This document shows positions 35,924-46,266 of a DNA stretch of 64,000 bases, in pieces. The DNA lies in NCBI RefSeq assembly GCF_002843315.1, contig NZ_MVDD01000023.1:1-64000 (forward strand), given 5' to 3'. Numbering within the stretch: position 1 is the first letter of the stretch; each line of letters opens with the position of its first letter. A program made the translations under genes and the position numbers. The notes beneath the pieces were generated by a model. It was not told the origin of the DNA and ran no database searches. It worked only from the letters and a program-made list of their open reading frames with translations. The DNA comes from Labilibaculum filiforme. Its GTDB lineage: Bacteria > Bacteroidota > Bacteroidia > Bacteroidales > Marinifilaceae.

Positions 35924-37171
35924 ATGATCTGTACAGAACAATTACATAAAGTTAAAGAAGCCTCTAGAAGCATGTATCTACTTAGTTCGGAGGCAATAAA
36001 CAATCTACTGAAAGACCTAGCTAAATCGCTTCGTGACAATACGGAACAAATTTTAAATGCTAATCTGCAAGATTTGAAGCAAATGTCCGAACAGGATCCA
36101 AAATACGATCGATTGCTATTAAATAACGAAAGAATTAAAGGAATAGCAGATGACATTGAAAATACCATTCAACTTGCCTCCCCTTTAGGAAAGGTTCTTT
36201 CTGAGAAAAAACTTGAAAATGGTTTACTCATTAAAAAAGTTAGTGTTCCACTCGGAACTATTGGAGTTATTTATGAGGCACGTCCTAATGTTACAATAGA
36301 TGTATTTGTTCTCTGCTTTAAATCGGGGAATGCCTGCGTTTTAAAAGGAGGCAGCGATGCTGAAAATTCAAATAAAGCATTGGTAGCATTAATTAAAAAA
36401 ACACTTATAGATCATCAGTTGAATCCAGAAATCATTCAATTACTTCCTGTTGCCAGAGAAGCAGCTACAGAATTAATGAATGCAATTGGCTTTGTAGATG
36501 TTTTGATTCCTAGAGGATCTCAGAATCTGATTAACTCTGTAAGACAAAATTCAAAAGTTCCAGTAATTGAAACCGGAGCAGGAATTGTTCATACCTATTT
36601 CGATAAAGATGGCGATCTGGAAAAAGGGAAACAAATTGTTTTTAACGCCAAAACCCGTCGCGTTAGTGTTTGTAATGCTTTAGATTGTCTTTTAATACAT
36701 AAAAGTCGTCTCGCAGATTTATCAGCTCTTGTTTGTCAACTGCAAGAAAAGGAAGTTGAACTATTTGCCGACCAGGAAGCTTTCAGCGCTATCGAAAATA
36801 CATATCCAAAAAACCTGCTTAAAAAAGCAAATGATAAATCATTTGGAACTGAGTTTTTAAGTCATAAAATGTCGATTAAAACAGTAAGCAATTTTCAGGA
36901 GGCGATAGATCATATTTATGAGTATAGTTCGAAGCATAGCGAAGCAATTATTAGCGAGAATACTACTGCCATAAGTGACTTTTACTCAGTGGTAGATGCT
37001 GCCGCTATTTACTCCAATACTTCAACTGCATTTACCGATGGTGCACAATTTGGATTAGGAGCCGAAATTGGAATAAGTACTCAGAAATTACACGCTCGTG
37101 GACCTATGGCACTAGAAGAATTATGCTCTTATAAATGGTTAATTACCGGAGAAGGACAAATTCGACCATAA
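35924..37171 (+). CDS. proA: Gamma-glutamyl phosphate reductase ProA
   Basis: ProA reduces glutamyl phosphate, the ProB product, to glutamate semialdehyde using NADPH. The 415-residue protein is an aldehyde-dehydrogenase-fold enzyme: the [19 protein letters not shown] and [15 protein letters not shown] segments are diagnostic, and the catalytic cysteine lies in the [13 protein letters not shown] region, after KTRRV. The C-terminal [20 protein letters not shown] is also typical. It is co-oriented with proB and probably in the same transcript. The third enzyme, ProC, is not in the window. Confidence 0.96.
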   Translation: MICTEQLHKVKEASRSMYLLSSEAINNLLKDLAKSLRDNTEQILNANLQDLKQMSEQDPKYDRLLLNNERIKGIADDIENTIQLASPLGKVLSEKKLENGLLIKKVSVPLGTIGVIYEARPNVTIDVFVLCFKSGNACVLKGGSDAENSNKALVALIKKTLIDHQLNPEIIQLLPVAREAATELMNAIGFVDVLIPRGSQNLINSVRQNSKVPVIETGAGIVHTYFDKDGDLEKGKQIVFNAKTRRVSVCNALDCLLIHKSRLADLSALVCQLQEKEVELFADQEAFSAIENTYPKNLLKKANDKSFGTEFLSHKMSIKTVSNFQEAIDHIYEYSSKHSEAIISENTTAISDFYSVVDAAAIYSNTSTAFTDGAQFGLGAEIGISTQKLHARGPMALEELCSYKWLITGEGQIRP

Positions 37172-37246
37172 GTTGCTTCCATTTTCTGTTTCTCTAAAAA
37201 GAAATCCTATATTTAGTTTGTTTTCCATCAAGTCAAAACATTTTTC

Positions 37247-38548
37247 ATGAAAAAAGAATATACCGCCTTCTGGTTTCGAAGAGATTTACGCTTAACCGAT
37301 AATTATGGACTTTTCCAGGCTATAAAAGCTAAAAAACCAGTAATCTGCTTCTTTATTTTTGATGTTGAAATCTTAAATCAATTAGAATTCAATAATGACG
37401 CAAGAGTTAATTTTATACACGAACAACTAATTAACATCAATAAAAAGCTAAAAAGTATTGGTAGTAGTTTAATCGTAAAATATGGAAATAGTACAAATAT
37501 CGTGGAAAAACTGCTAAAAGACCATAATATTACGAATATCTATACAAACACAGATTACGAACCATTCGCAGTTAAAAGAGATCAAGAAATACAGAAAATA
37601 CTTAGGCAGAAAAACGCTGAACTTAAAAGCTTTAAGGATCATGTAATTTTCGAAAAAAACGAAATTGTTAAAAAAGATGGTTTGCCATACAGTATTTATA
37701 CGCCTTATATGAAAAAGTGGCGTGAACTCTATTTGGCACAGTCCATTTCTGAATATGCAATTGATTTAAAATCAGAAAACTTTGCTCAACTCCCCTATTC
37801 TGAAATTCCTTCCTTAGAAAGTATCGGATTCAAAAAAAGTTCTATTTCTGTGCCCAACTACGATTTATCAAAAACCACTTTATTATACTATAATGATAGA
37901 AGGAATTACCCTTCAATGCAAGCAACTTCTCTTATCGGACCTCACCTACGATTTGGTACTCTTAGTATTCGACAAGCAGTAAAAAAGGCCCTAAAAGGTC
38001 ATCCTCAATTTTTAAATGAATTGATTTGGCGAGATTTTTTTAGTCAGATTCTTTGGAGTTTTCCGCATGTAGAACATCAAAGTTTTCGAATAAAATACGA
38101 TGAAATTAAGTGGCGAAATAATGAAAATGAATTTAAACTTTGGTGCGAAGGAAAAACCGGCTACCCTATAGTTGATGCAGGAATGCGGGAATTAAAACAG
38201 ACTGGGAATATGCACAACCGAATTCGGATGGTTGTGGCTAGTTTTTTATGCAAACATCTACTTATTGATTGGCGTTGGGGCGAAGTCTGGTTTGCCAATC
38301 ATTTACTAGATTACGATATGGCTTCGAACAATGGTAATTGGCAATGGGCTGCCGGCTGTGGATGCGATGCCGCACCCTACTTTCGAATCTTTAATCCATA
38401 TGAACAACAAAAAAAGTTTGATTCAAAGATGGAATACATTCAGAAATGGGTTCCCGAATTAAACACGGAAGATTACCCTACTCCTATGGTTGATCATAAA
38501 TTTGCCCGAGAAAGAGCTCTTTCCACCTATAAATTGGCCTTACAATAA
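37247..38548 (+). CDS. phr: Deoxyribodipyrimidine photolyase (class I)
   Basis: Photolyase uses blue light to split cyclobutane pyrimidine dimers in DNA. The 433-residue protein has the N-terminal photolyase alpha/beta domain with FWFRRDLRLTDN, and a C-terminal FAD-binding domain with QFLNELIWRDFF, WCEGKTGYPIVDAGMREL, the MHNRIRMVVASFL helix, and SNNGNWQWAAGCGCDAAPYF. The last motif and the WxAG sequence place it among class I photolyases rather than cryptochrome DASH. A light-exposed habitat is consistent with this but not proven by it. It follows proA by 75 bases. Confidence 0.93.
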   Translation: MKKEYTAFWFRRDLRLTDNYGLFQAIKAKKPVICFFIFDVEILNQLEFNNDARVNFIHEQLININKKLKSIGSSLIVKYGNSTNIVEKLLKDHNITNIYTNTDYEPFAVKRDQEIQKILRQKNAELKSFKDHVIFEKNEIVKKDGLPYSIYTPYMKKWRELYLAQSISEYAIDLKSENFAQLPYSEIPSLESIGFKKSSISVPNYDLSKTTLLYYNDRRNYPSMQATSLIGPHLRFGTLSIRQAVKKALKGHPQFLNELIWRDFFSQILWSFPHVEHQSFRIKYDEIKWRNNENEFKLWCEGKTGYPIVDAGMRELKQTGNMHNRIRMVVASFLCKHLLIDWRWGEVWFANHLLDYDMASNNGNWQWAAGCGCDAAPYFRIFNPYEQQKKFDSKMEYIQKWVPELNTEDYPTPMVDHKFARERALSTYKLALQ

Positions 38549-38626
38549 TACAATGTACTTTATCGTGATTGATAAAAGCCTAACTTTTTACTTACCTTCG
38601 TTTTTTCAATCACATTCAAAGAAAAA

Positions 38627-40435
38627 ATGAAACAAAAACTATCCTTCTACACAGATCGAATCAATAAGCTTAGTCAACAAAGCACTGATCTTCAAAAACA
38701 AAATAGAAACCTTTCTTTCTTACGTTTAATTAGTGCAATAGGAGCATTTGTGCTATTTTACGTTTTGCTGTCCTACTCTGTACTAATTGCGAGCACTGTT
38801 GCTCTCGCACTTGTATTCTCATTGATCTATTTTGTGAGAAAATACAATCGGAACAGTAAAAATAGTAAACGACTAAAGGCCTTAATTAAAATCAATGAAA
38901 ACGAAATTTCTTGCTTACAAACGCGCCACAGTAGCCTTTTTTATCATGGAGAAGAATATTTGGAAGCAAATCATCCTTATTCATCAGATTTGGATGTATT
39001 TGGCAATCATTCTCTTTTTCAATTAATTAATCGAAGTGTAACAAAAATAGGAAATAATACGCTGGCTAGCTGGCTTTCAAAACCCTCTTCAAATAAAGAA
39101 ATTAGCAAGCGACAAGAAGCAGTTAAAGAATTATCGGAAAAGATTGATTGGAGACAAAATATCATTCAATACGGATTTGAGAACAAACTAAAAAATGATG
39201 ATCCTAAATTTGTCACTGAATGGGGTAAGGAGTCCTCTCTTTTTCACGGAAAAAAACTTTTAAAGATTGCTGTAACCATCATGCCTTTTCTATCATTAGC
39301 AGCCTTAATATATTCTTTTATAGGCTCACCAGCTCCTATTATAATTATGGTTTTAGCTAGTTTAGGAGTTCATTATTTTTATTTTAGAAAAGTTAGTCAA
39401 ACCCACGATCAAACTGCTCAAAGAGGGAAAATGCTAAAAACTTATGCCTATATCATTAGGCAGTTTGAAAATGAGAATTGGAATTCTAAGAAATTAAATG
39501 AGCTAAAAAATAACCTAACCAGCAATGATCATTTTACATCAAACAAAATTAATCAACTGACTAAATTAATAGAACTACTAGATCAGCGATTGAACCTAGT
39601 AGTTCAGCTATTAATCAATCTCTTGTTCTTTTATGAATTACACATTATTTTTCGTATCGATAAATGGAAGCAGAAATATGGACAAGACATTGAAAAATGG
39701 TTTGATGCCATAAGTGAAGTTGAAGCCATAGCAAGCTTAGCAAACTTAAGTTTTAACCAGGAAGATTGGTCTTTTCCAACTATTTCAGATAAACATTTCG
39801 AATTAACCTTAAAGGAAGCAGGTCATCCAATGATTGATGAGAGATCAAGAGTAAATAATGATTATGAACTCAATGGGCCTGGAACTGTACATGTTGTAAC
39901 CGGATCGAATATGGCTGGGAAAAGTACTTTTTTACGAACTGTTGGTGTTAATATCGTATTGGCTCTTTCTGGTGCACCTGTATGCGCTAAAGAAATGAGA
40001 GTTTCTAACGTAGAAGTGAATACATCAATGAGAATTAAAGATTCAATAGAAGATAACGAATCATCCTTTTATGCAGAGCTAAAGAGAATTCAACAAGTGC
40101 TGGAAAAAGTAAATAGTAAAGAGAAAACACTACTCCTATTGGATGAAATTTTGAGAGGTACCAACTCGAAAGATAAGCATACTGGATCGCGTGCATTAAT
40201 TAAGCAACTCGTGAAACATGATGCAGTAGCGATGGTTGCAACTCATGATTTAGAACTATCAATTCTGGAAAAAGAAATGCCTGGACAGGTCGAGAATCGT
40301 TTTTTCGATATAAAAATTGATGGAGATCAACTTTATTTCGATTATAAAGTTCAGAAGGGGTTTTGTAAAACCTTTAATGCTCCTATTTTAATGCAAAAAA
40401 TGGGTATAGATTTGGATATATTAAAGGAAGCGTAG
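38627..40435 (+). CDS. Membrane-anchored MutS-family ATPase
   Basis: This 602-residue protein has a MutS domain V ATPase at its C terminus: Walker A TGSNMAGKSTF around residue 430, Walker B LLLLDEILRGT, the MutS ST-motif and the ATHD H-loop. Upstream is a MutS domain III-like clamp region. Unlike MutS it lacks the mismatch-recognition domain I, and it carries two pairs of hydrophobic helices (about 27-70 and 210-250), so it is probably tethered to the membrane. These proteins are common in Bacteroidota; their function is not established, and mismatch repair should not be assumed. Confidence 0.85.
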   Translation: MKQKLSFYTDRINKLSQQSTDLQKQNRNLSFLRLISAIGAFVLFYVLLSYSVLIASTVALALVFSLIYFVRKYNRNSKNSKRLKALIKINENEISCLQTRHSSLFYHGEEYLEANHPYSSDLDVFGNHSLFQLINRSVTKIGNNTLASWLSKPSSNKEISKRQEAVKELSEKIDWRQNIIQYGFENKLKNDDPKFVTEWGKESSLFHGKKLLKIAVTIMPFLSLAALIYSFIGSPAPIIIMVLASLGVHYFYFRKVSQTHDQTAQRGKMLKTYAYIIRQFENENWNSKKLNELKNNLTSNDHFTSNKINQLTKLIELLDQRLNLVVQLLINLLFFYELHIIFRIDKWKQKYGQDIEKWFDAISEVEAIASLANLSFNQEDWSFPTISDKHFELTLKEAGHPMIDERSRVNNDYELNGPGTVHVVTGSNMAGKSTFLRTVGVNIVLALSGAPVCAKEMRVSNVEVNTSMRIKDSIEDNESSFYAELKRIQQVLEKVNSKEKTLLLLDEILRGTNSKDKHTGSRALIKQLVKHDAVAMVATHDLELSILEKEMPGQVENRFFDIKIDGDQLYFDYKVQKGFCKTFNAPILMQKMGIDLDILKEA

Positions 40436-40460
40436 TATTGGGTCGTAAAAATATCATGGA

Positions 40461-40490
40461 AAAAGCCGAATCTAAACAGATTCGGCTTTT
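40461..40490. terminator. Bidirectional terminator between the MutS-like gene and lgt
   Basis: Thirteen-bp perfect stem (40461-40473 with 40478-40490) with an AAAC loop between convergent genes. The arms begin and end in A- and T-runs. Confidence 0.88.
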
Positions 40491-40508
40491 TACTATAAAT
40501 TAAACTAT

Positions 40509-41312
40509 TTAAGCAACCGGTTTTATTTTGAAAGATCGAATTAAAAAGAACAATCCGATTAAAACGAATGGAATACTAAGTAATTGTCCCATATTTAAAG
40601 CCATTCCTTCTTCGAAAGTTTCCTGATTTTCTTTAACGAACTCGATAAAGAAACGTGCAGTGAAAATCATTACGAAAAAAGCACCGAACAATCTTCCACT
40701 GTATTGTTTTGCATTGGTTTTCCAATACATGAAAAACAACACAACAAATGAAATTAAATAGCAAATTGCTTCATACAATTGTGCTGGATGTCGAGGAGCT
40801 TTTGGCTCATAAATAGATGCTCTAATAAATTGAAAACCCCATTCGGCATGAGTTTGAATTCCAATAATTTCAGAATTCATTAAGTTTCCCAAACGAATAA
40901 AACATCCTGCCAAGGCAACGGGAATTACCACGTAATCCAATATCCAAAGCATTGATTTTTTGCTAACCTTTTTAGAATAAAACCACAACGCAACTAAAAT
41001 TCCAATGGTAGCACCATGAGATGCCAATCCACCTCGCCAAATTTTAATAATTTCGGCTGGATGTTGCGAATAAAATTCCCATCCGTAGAAAAAAACGTGT
41101 CCTAAGCGAGCACCTACAACCGTTGCAATCATGGTATATAAGAATAGTTTATCCAGCCATTCCAATTCAATACCATCTTTCTTAAACATCTTTTCTACCA
41201 AATAATATCCAAGTAAAAACCCTAATGCAAAAAGTAATCCGTACCAACGAACTGCAATAGGACCTATTTTAAATATTTCCGGATCGATATCCCAAAGGAT
41301 TGATAGTAACAT
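40509..41312 (-). CDS. lgt: Prolipoprotein diacylglyceryl transferase Lgt
   Basis: Lgt adds diacylglycerol to the lipobox cysteine of prolipoproteins, the first step of lipoprotein maturation, in the inner membrane. This 267-residue protein has about seven membrane helices, the HGG-less variant RGGLASHGATIG (residues about 90-101), the signature GCFIRLGNLMNSEIIG with the conserved Arg and Asn, and RHPAQLYEA. It shares the minus strand with secA and starts after it by 162 bases that hold the secA terminator. It should process the window's own lipoproteins, such as those at 9097, 50755 and 51804. Confidence 0.95.
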   Translation of the reverse strand: MLLSILWDIDPEIFKIGPIAVRWYGLLFALGFLLGYYLVEKMFKKDGIELEWLDKLFLYTMIATVVGARLGHVFFYGWEFYSQHPAEIIKIWRGGLASHGATIGILVALWFYSKKVSKKSMLWILDYVVIPVALAGCFIRLGNLMNSEIIGIQTHAEWGFQFIRASIYEPKAPRHPAQLYEAICYLISFVVLFFMYWKTNAKQYSGRLFGAFFVMIFTARFFIEFVKENQETFEEGMALNMGQLLSIPFVLIGLFFLIRSFKIKPVA

Positions 41313-41349
41313 ATATTAAATTTTTAGTATCAAAATTAGAGTATCAAGA

Positions 41350-41394
41350 TTCAAGAGAAAAAGTATCAAGAAGTGCTAACTTTCTTGATACTTT
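41350..41394 (-). terminator. Terminator of secA
   Basis: Thirteen-bp perfect stem (41360-41372 with 41382-41394), nine-base loop, then a TTTCTCTT tract on the minus strand. Confidence 0.75.
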
Positions 41395-41473
41395 GTACTT
41401 AATACTTCAATTTAAATTTAGCATTATTTGTTAAGTCTCCGCTTAATTTAACGAAAATTAAAATCTTATTCCG

Positions 41474-44400
41474 TTAAGCTGGCATCCCTTTTCCATGACA
41501 TTGCTTGAATTTTTTACCACTTCCACAAGGGCAAGGTTCGTTTCGTCCTACTTTTTGAGCAACACGAACCGGCTCTAACTTTTTAGGTTCTGGTTTTTCT
41601 CTGCCTCCACCCACTTCTTCTTTGGTGGTTTTCAAATTACTTAAATCGGTTCTTTTGCGCTCTTCAGCCTTACGAACCTCTTCAGGATCTGATAATGGAA
41701 TATGACCTTTCATTAAGCTACTTACAACACTCTTATTTACACTTTCGATCATTGCCTTAAACAAATTAAATGATTCAAATTTGTAGATCAACAATGGATC
41801 TTTTTGTTCGTAAGAAGCATTTTGAACGGATTGTTTCAAATCATCCATTTCTCGCAAATGCTCTTTCCAAGCATCATCGATAGTAGCTAAAATAGATACT
41901 TTTTCGAACGATCGAACCAAGTCTTCCGCTTTACTATCGTATGCTTTTTTCAGATTAGTTACCACCTGAAACATTTTGGATCCATCGGTAAAAGGAACCA
42001 CAATGTTCTCATATAATTCTGCTTTCGACTCGTATACATTTTTAATTACCGGATAGGCTTGTTTGCTGATAGCTTCTACTTTTCGTTTGTAATTATCTAA
42101 AACTACAGCGTAGATTTTTTCAGTAAGCACTTCTGGCTTCTCTTTCATTAAATCCTCTTCATTTATTGGAGGTTCGGTTGAAAAAGTACGAAGCAAATCC
42201 ATTTTAAACTCTTCGAAATCACCACCTTGATATTCGCTTGCGATCATTTCTGATAAATCGTACATCATATTGGCAATATCTACCTGAATACGTTCTCCAA
42301 ATAATGCATGACGACGACGTTTATAAATAACCTCACGTTGAGAGTTCATCACGTCATCGTACTCCAATAATCTTTTACGAATACCGAAGTTATTTTCTTC
42401 TACTTTTTTCTGGGCACGCTCGATAGATTTAGTAATCATACTATGCTGAATTACTTCCCCTTCTTTCAATCCCATTCTATCCATTAGCTTCACAATACGA
42501 TCGGAGCTAAACAAACGCATTAAATCATCTTCTAATGACACAAAAAATTGAGAAGAACCAACGTCTCCCTGACGACCAGCACGACCTCGCAGCTGACGAT
42601 CGACACGACGAGAATCGTGACGTTCGGTACCAATAATTGCCAAACCACCAGCAGCTTTCACTTCATCGGTAAGCTTAATATCCGTACCACGACCCGCCAT
42701 ATTGGTTGCTATGGTAACTGTTCCCGATTGCCCTGCTTCGGCAACAATATCGGCTTCGCGCTGATGTAATTTTGCATTCAACACATTGTGCTTAATGCCT
42801 TTTATTTTGAGCATTCGTCCCAATAATTCGGAAATTTCAACCGAAGTTGTACCTACCAATACCGGACGACCAGCATTTACCAATGCAACAATTTCATCAA
42901 TTACTGCAGAATATTTTTCTCTTTTGGTTTTGTAAACAAGATCTTCGCGATCATCACGACAAATTGGTCGATTCGTTGGAATTACAACCACCTCTAATTT
43001 ATAAATGTCCCAAAGTTCTCCAGCCTCAGTTTCCGCAGTACCAGTCATACCCGAAAGTTTGTTATACATTCTAAAGTAGTTCTGAAGTGTAATTGTTGCG
43101 AATGTTTGAGTTGCGGCCTCTACTTTTACATTTTCTTTAGCTTCAATTGCCTGGTGCAATCCGTCAGAATAACGACGGCCTTCCATAATACGACCAGTTT
43201 GTTCATCCACAATCTTCACCTTACCATCCATCATTACATATTCGACATCTTTTTCGAAAAGAGTATATGCTTTTAATAATTGATTGATTGTGTGAACTCT
43301 TTCAGATCTTACAGAATAAGACTGAATCATTTCATCTTTCTTCGCTAATTTTTCTTCATCCGAAAGATTTGATTTTTCAATTGCAGCGACTTCCGATCCA
43401 ATATCAGGTAGTACAAAGAAACCTGCATCTTCAACATCTGAACTAATCAAATCAATTCCCTGATCAGTAAGTTCGATAGAATTATGTTTTTCATCGATAA
43501 CAAAATACAACTCATCGGTAATGATGTGCATGTTTTTGTTATTTTCCTGCATGTAGAAATTTTCTGTTTTTAAAAGATTAGCCTTATTTCCCTGCTCACT
43601 TAAAAACTTGATAAGTGGCTTCATTTTTGGCAATCCTTTATAGGTTCTAAGCAATAATTTTGCTCCTTCTTCCTGCTCCTTTTTATCATCGCTATTTAGC
43701 AACTTTTTCGAATCGGTAAAAATTTTCATTACCAAATCATTCTGAGCTTTCACCAATTTTTGAACTCTTGGTTTTAAATCGTCAAACTGTTGATGTTCGC
43801 CACGTGGAATTGGACCAGAAATAATTAATGGTGTACGAGCATCATCAACTAAAACCGAATCGACTTCATCGACAATTGAGTAGTTGTGACGACGTTGCAC
43901 TAAATCCTTCGGATTTGTAGCCATATTATCACGTAAGTAATCAAAACCAAACTCATTATTCGTTCCAAAAGTAATGTCTGCAGCATAAGCTTTTCTACGC
44001 TCATCTGAATTAGGAGAATGCTTATCGATACAATCTACAGATAATCCGTGAAATTGATACAATGGTCCCATCCATTCCGAGTCACGTTTTGCAAGGTAAT
44101 CATTCACCGTAATTACGTGAACACCTCGTCCGGTTAACGCATTTAAGAAAACAGGAAGTGTTGCTACAAGCGTTTTTCCCTCTCCCGTTGCCATCTCGGC
44201 AATTTTTCCTTGATGAAGAACCGTACCACCAATTAGCTGTACATCGTAGTGAACCATATTCCAGGTGATTTCAGTTCCACCTGCTAACCAGGAGTTAAAA
44301 TATACAGCAGTATCGCCATCTATCTGAATATTATCGTAATAAGGAGCTAAGTCGCGATCAAACTTTGATGCTGTAACTTCCAATTCTGCATTTTCTGTAA

Positions 44401-44770
44401 ATCTACGAGCTGTATCTTTTACAACAGCAAAAGCAGTTGGAAGAATTTCTTCTAGAACCTCTTCTATTTTATCGTCAATTTTCTTTTCTATTCCATCAAT
44501 CTGATCATATATCTCTTCTCTCGCGTTAATAGATACTCCACCGGCATCAATCTTATCTTTAAGACTTTGTATTTCGTCTTTTTCCGCTTGAATATGATCC
44601 TGAATACGTTGCTTTAATTTATCTGATTCTCCTCTTAGATCATCATTGCTTAAAGTAATAACTCTATCGTATTCTTCTTTAATTCTTCCTAAATAAGGAC
44701 TCAACTCCTTAAGGTCTCTATCTGATTTATTACCAAATAGTTTACCTAATGCACTATCTATAAAACCCAT
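41474..44770 (-). CDS. secA: Preprotein translocase ATPase SecA
   Basis: SecA drives secretory proteins through SecYEG. The 1,098-residue protein is longer than the E. coli form (901) owing to insertions in the N-terminal region and after the first nucleotide-binding fold, which is usual in Bacteroidota. Walker A is [10 protein letters not shown] near residue 195, Walker B is [16 protein letters not shown], and the preprotein cross-linking and helical-scaffold domains follow. The C terminus carries the zinc-binding SEC-C motif [15 protein letters not shown], which interacts with SecB or phospholipid. It is a single gene with its own terminator. Confidence 0.97.
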   Translation of the reverse strand: MGFIDSALGKLFGNKSDRDLKELSPYLGRIKEEYDRVITLSNDDLRGESDKLKQRIQDHIQAEKDEIQSLKDKIDAGGVSINAREEIYDQIDGIEKKIDDKIEEVLEEILPTAFAVVKDTARRFTENAELEVTASKFDRDLAPYYDNIQIDGDTAVYFNSWLAGGTEITWNMVHYDVQLIGGTVLHQGKIAEMATGEGKTLVATLPVFLNALTGRGVHVITVNDYLAKRDSEWMGPLYQFHGLSVDCIDKHSPNSDERRKAYAADITFGTNNEFGFDYLRDNMATNPKDLVQRRHNYSIVDEVDSVLVDDARTPLIISGPIPRGEHQQFDDLKPRVQKLVKAQNDLVMKIFTDSKKLLNSDDKKEQEEGAKLLLRTYKGLPKMKPLIKFLSEQGNKANLLKTENFYMQENNKNMHIITDELYFVIDEKHNSIELTDQGIDLISSDVEDAGFFVLPDIGSEVAAIEKSNLSDEEKLAKKDEMIQSYSVRSERVHTINQLLKAYTLFEKDVEYVMMDGKVKIVDEQTGRIMEGRRYSDGLHQAIEAKENVKVEAATQTFATITLQNYFRMYNKLSGMTGTAETEAGELWDIYKLEVVVIPTNRPICRDDREDLVYKTKREKYSAVIDEIVALVNAGRPVLVGTTSVEISELLGRMLKIKGIKHNVLNAKLHQREADIVAEAGQSGTVTIATNMAGRGTDIKLTDEVKAAGGLAIIGTERHDSRRVDRQLRGRAGRQGDVGSSQFFVSLEDDLMRLFSSDRIVKLMDRMGLKEGEVIQHSMITKSIERAQKKVEENNFGIRKRLLEYDDVMNSQREVIYKRRRHALFGERIQVDIANMMYDLSEMIASEYQGGDFEEFKMDLLRTFSTEPPINEEDLMKEKPEVLTEKIYAVVLDNYKRKVEAISKQAYPVIKNVYESKAELYENIVVPFTDGSKMFQVVTNLKKAYDSKAEDLVRSFEKVSILATIDDAWKEHLREMDDLKQSVQNASYEQKDPLLIYKFESFNLFKAMIESVNKSVVSSLMKGHIPLSDPEEVRKAEERKRTDLSNLKTTKEEVGGGREKPEPKKLEPVRVAQKVGRNEPCPCGSGKKFKQCHGKGMPA

Positions 44771-44876
44771 TTTGACTTATTGATTTCTATGTGTAAAATA
44801 CTATCAACCAAAAGGTTGACAACAATATCTTGTGTGTAATATGTGAAATTTCCTATAGAAATATAGGAAAGGAAAG

Positions 44877-45260
44877 TTAAGCTACAACAGGAGCTCTGAT
44901 ATGAAATTCACCTTCAGGTATTGTACTTATAATAACATCCCGAAAACCGAAATAATACTTACAATTAAACCAAATTGGAATACTTCCTATTGGAATAGAT
45001 TGATTTACAATGGGAAATTTAGGCAAATTTTTAAGTAAAGAAATATTTTCAATATTTGAAATATATTTCCCAGCAAATTGATCCTGCTCTACATGAGCAA
45101 GAATTGGTGAAGAGTAAGCCTCTTCGAGATTATGAATATGATCGGCATACCATTCTGCAAACAGCTCATGATCAACAATCAATTCCTGACCATTGGCCAT
45201 CGGAACTACTGCTGCACATCCTGTGAGCACACAAAATACTACTATAAGATACCTATTCAT
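44877..45260 (-). CDS. Small putative lipoprotein of unknown function
   Basis: This is a 127-residue protein with a short hydrophobic N terminus and a lipobox-like LTGC followed by AAVVPMANGQ. The mature part (FAEWYADHIHNLEEAY and IWFNCKYYFGFRDVI) shows no recognised domain. The longest frame starts at TTG 45275; ATG codons at 45266 and 45260 are better, and 45260 gives MNRYLIVVFCVLTGC. A TACTTTTG promoter-like box at 45280-45273 is very close to these starts, so the transcript may have almost no leader. It is placed between secA and ferritin. Confidence 0.5.
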   Translation of the reverse strand: MNRYLIVVFCVLTGCAAVVPMANGQELIVDHELFAEWYADHIHNLEEAYSSPILAHVEQDQFAGKYISNIENISLLKNLPKFPIVNQSIPIGSIPIWFNCKYYFGFRDVIISTIPEGEFHIRAPVVA

Positions 45261-45312
45261 GTCCATTGCATCCAAAAGTAGATATTTTTATTGACTTAAC
45301 AGTTCTACATCA

Positions 45313-45338
45313 TAAAAAAAGCCTCACAAAAGTGAGGC
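45313..45338 (-). terminator. Terminator of ferritin
   Basis: Seven-bp GC-rich perfect stem (45321-45327 with 45332-45338), AAAA loop and a T-run on the minus strand. Confidence 0.8.
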
Positions 45339-45364
45339 ATTTCTTAAATAATTTAAAAAAAACA

Positions 45365-45877
45365 TTAAGCTTGTGTTGAGTCAACAAAAACTCTAGTTTT
45401 AAAATCTTTGTCCATCATATATAAACCATGACCTTTTCCTTCAAACATTCTTAATTGGTCGATAATCTCATTAACAGTAGCTTCTTCCTCTACTTGCTCG
45501 TCAACAAACCATTGTAAGAAATTTACCGAAGCGTGATCTTTTTCCGCAATAGCAACATTTACGCAACCATTAATTAGACTAGTTACGTGCTCTTCGTGCT
45601 TTAAAGTTTCTTCGAAAATATTTAAAACCCCTTTCCAGTCCGACTGAACTTCGGCAATTGGTTCTAAAATAACTCTTCCGCTACGTTCATTAACGTAGTC
45701 TAAAATTTTCATCGCATGCGAAGTTTCTTCTTGAAATTGCACTTTCATCCAATTTGCAAAACCAGGCATTCCATTGGCATTGAAATAATTCGACATCGAC
45801 AAATAAAAGTAAGCAGACCAAAATTCAGCATTGATTTGCTTATTCAAGATTTCTTCTACTTTTTTACTAATAGCCAT
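45365..45877 (-). CDS. ftnA: Non-haem ferritin
   Basis: Ferritin stores iron as a mineral in a 24-subunit shell. The 170-residue protein is a four-helix bundle with ferroxidase ligands in INAEFWSAYFYLSMSNYF (first helix E), FQEETSHAMKIL (E and H) and the EEHV and DEQVEEEATV segments, as in bacterial FtnA. It has no haem-binding methionine of the bacterioferritin type. It is a single gene on the minus strand with a TACATTTG promoter-like box at 45922-45915. No Fur box was recognised. Confidence 0.95.
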   Translation of the reverse strand: MAISKKVEEILNKQINAEFWSAYFYLSMSNYFNANGMPGFANWMKVQFQEETSHAMKILDYVNERSGRVILEPIAEVQSDWKGVLNIFEETLKHEEHVTSLINGCVNVAIAEKDHASVNFLQWFVDEQVEEEATVNEIIDQLRMFEGKGHGLYMMDKDFKTRVFVDSTQA

Positions 45878-45914
45878 AACGTATAATATTTTTAAGTAAG
45901 TTCAAATTATACTT

Positions 45915-45922
45915 CAAATGTA
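45915..45922 (-). promoter_or_regulatory. -7 promoter box (TACATTTG) of ferritin
   Basis: Exact TAnnTTTG match on the minus strand, 38 bases before the start codon; no -33 TTG at the ideal distance. Confidence 0.35.
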
Positions 45923-46266
45923 AGAGAAATATACCAATCTAAACCTTGTACCCCTTAGTCCAATTGCTAATTTAAAATCAAACTAAATACGGATAATTAG
46001 GGAAAGATAAAAAGTAATACATTTATAAAAATTAAAATCAGTAGCTGTATTGTATTGAAAAAAAGTTGAAAGACAAGTTAAATTTCTCCTTCCTTTTCGT
46101 AATCAGAATTCCCTTTGAATTAAGGATAAATTTGACTGAATTTAATTTGTAGCATTCAATCCCATTGTGTAAATTCAAAAATCTATTTAAAATGTCCGTT
46201 TACATTGATTTTGTAATTATATTTTGTTTTCAATTTAATTAACGGACTTCACCTCAAAAAACGCTT
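45923..46266. other. Divergent promoter region between ferritin and the antiporter
   Basis: No gene was seen. On the plus strand a TAAATTTG box lies at 46127-46134. An inverted repeat (GTCCGTT at 46194-46200 with AACGGAC at 46241-46247, about 40 bases apart) lies in the likely leader of the antiporter gene, closing just before its start codon. Confidence 0.35.
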
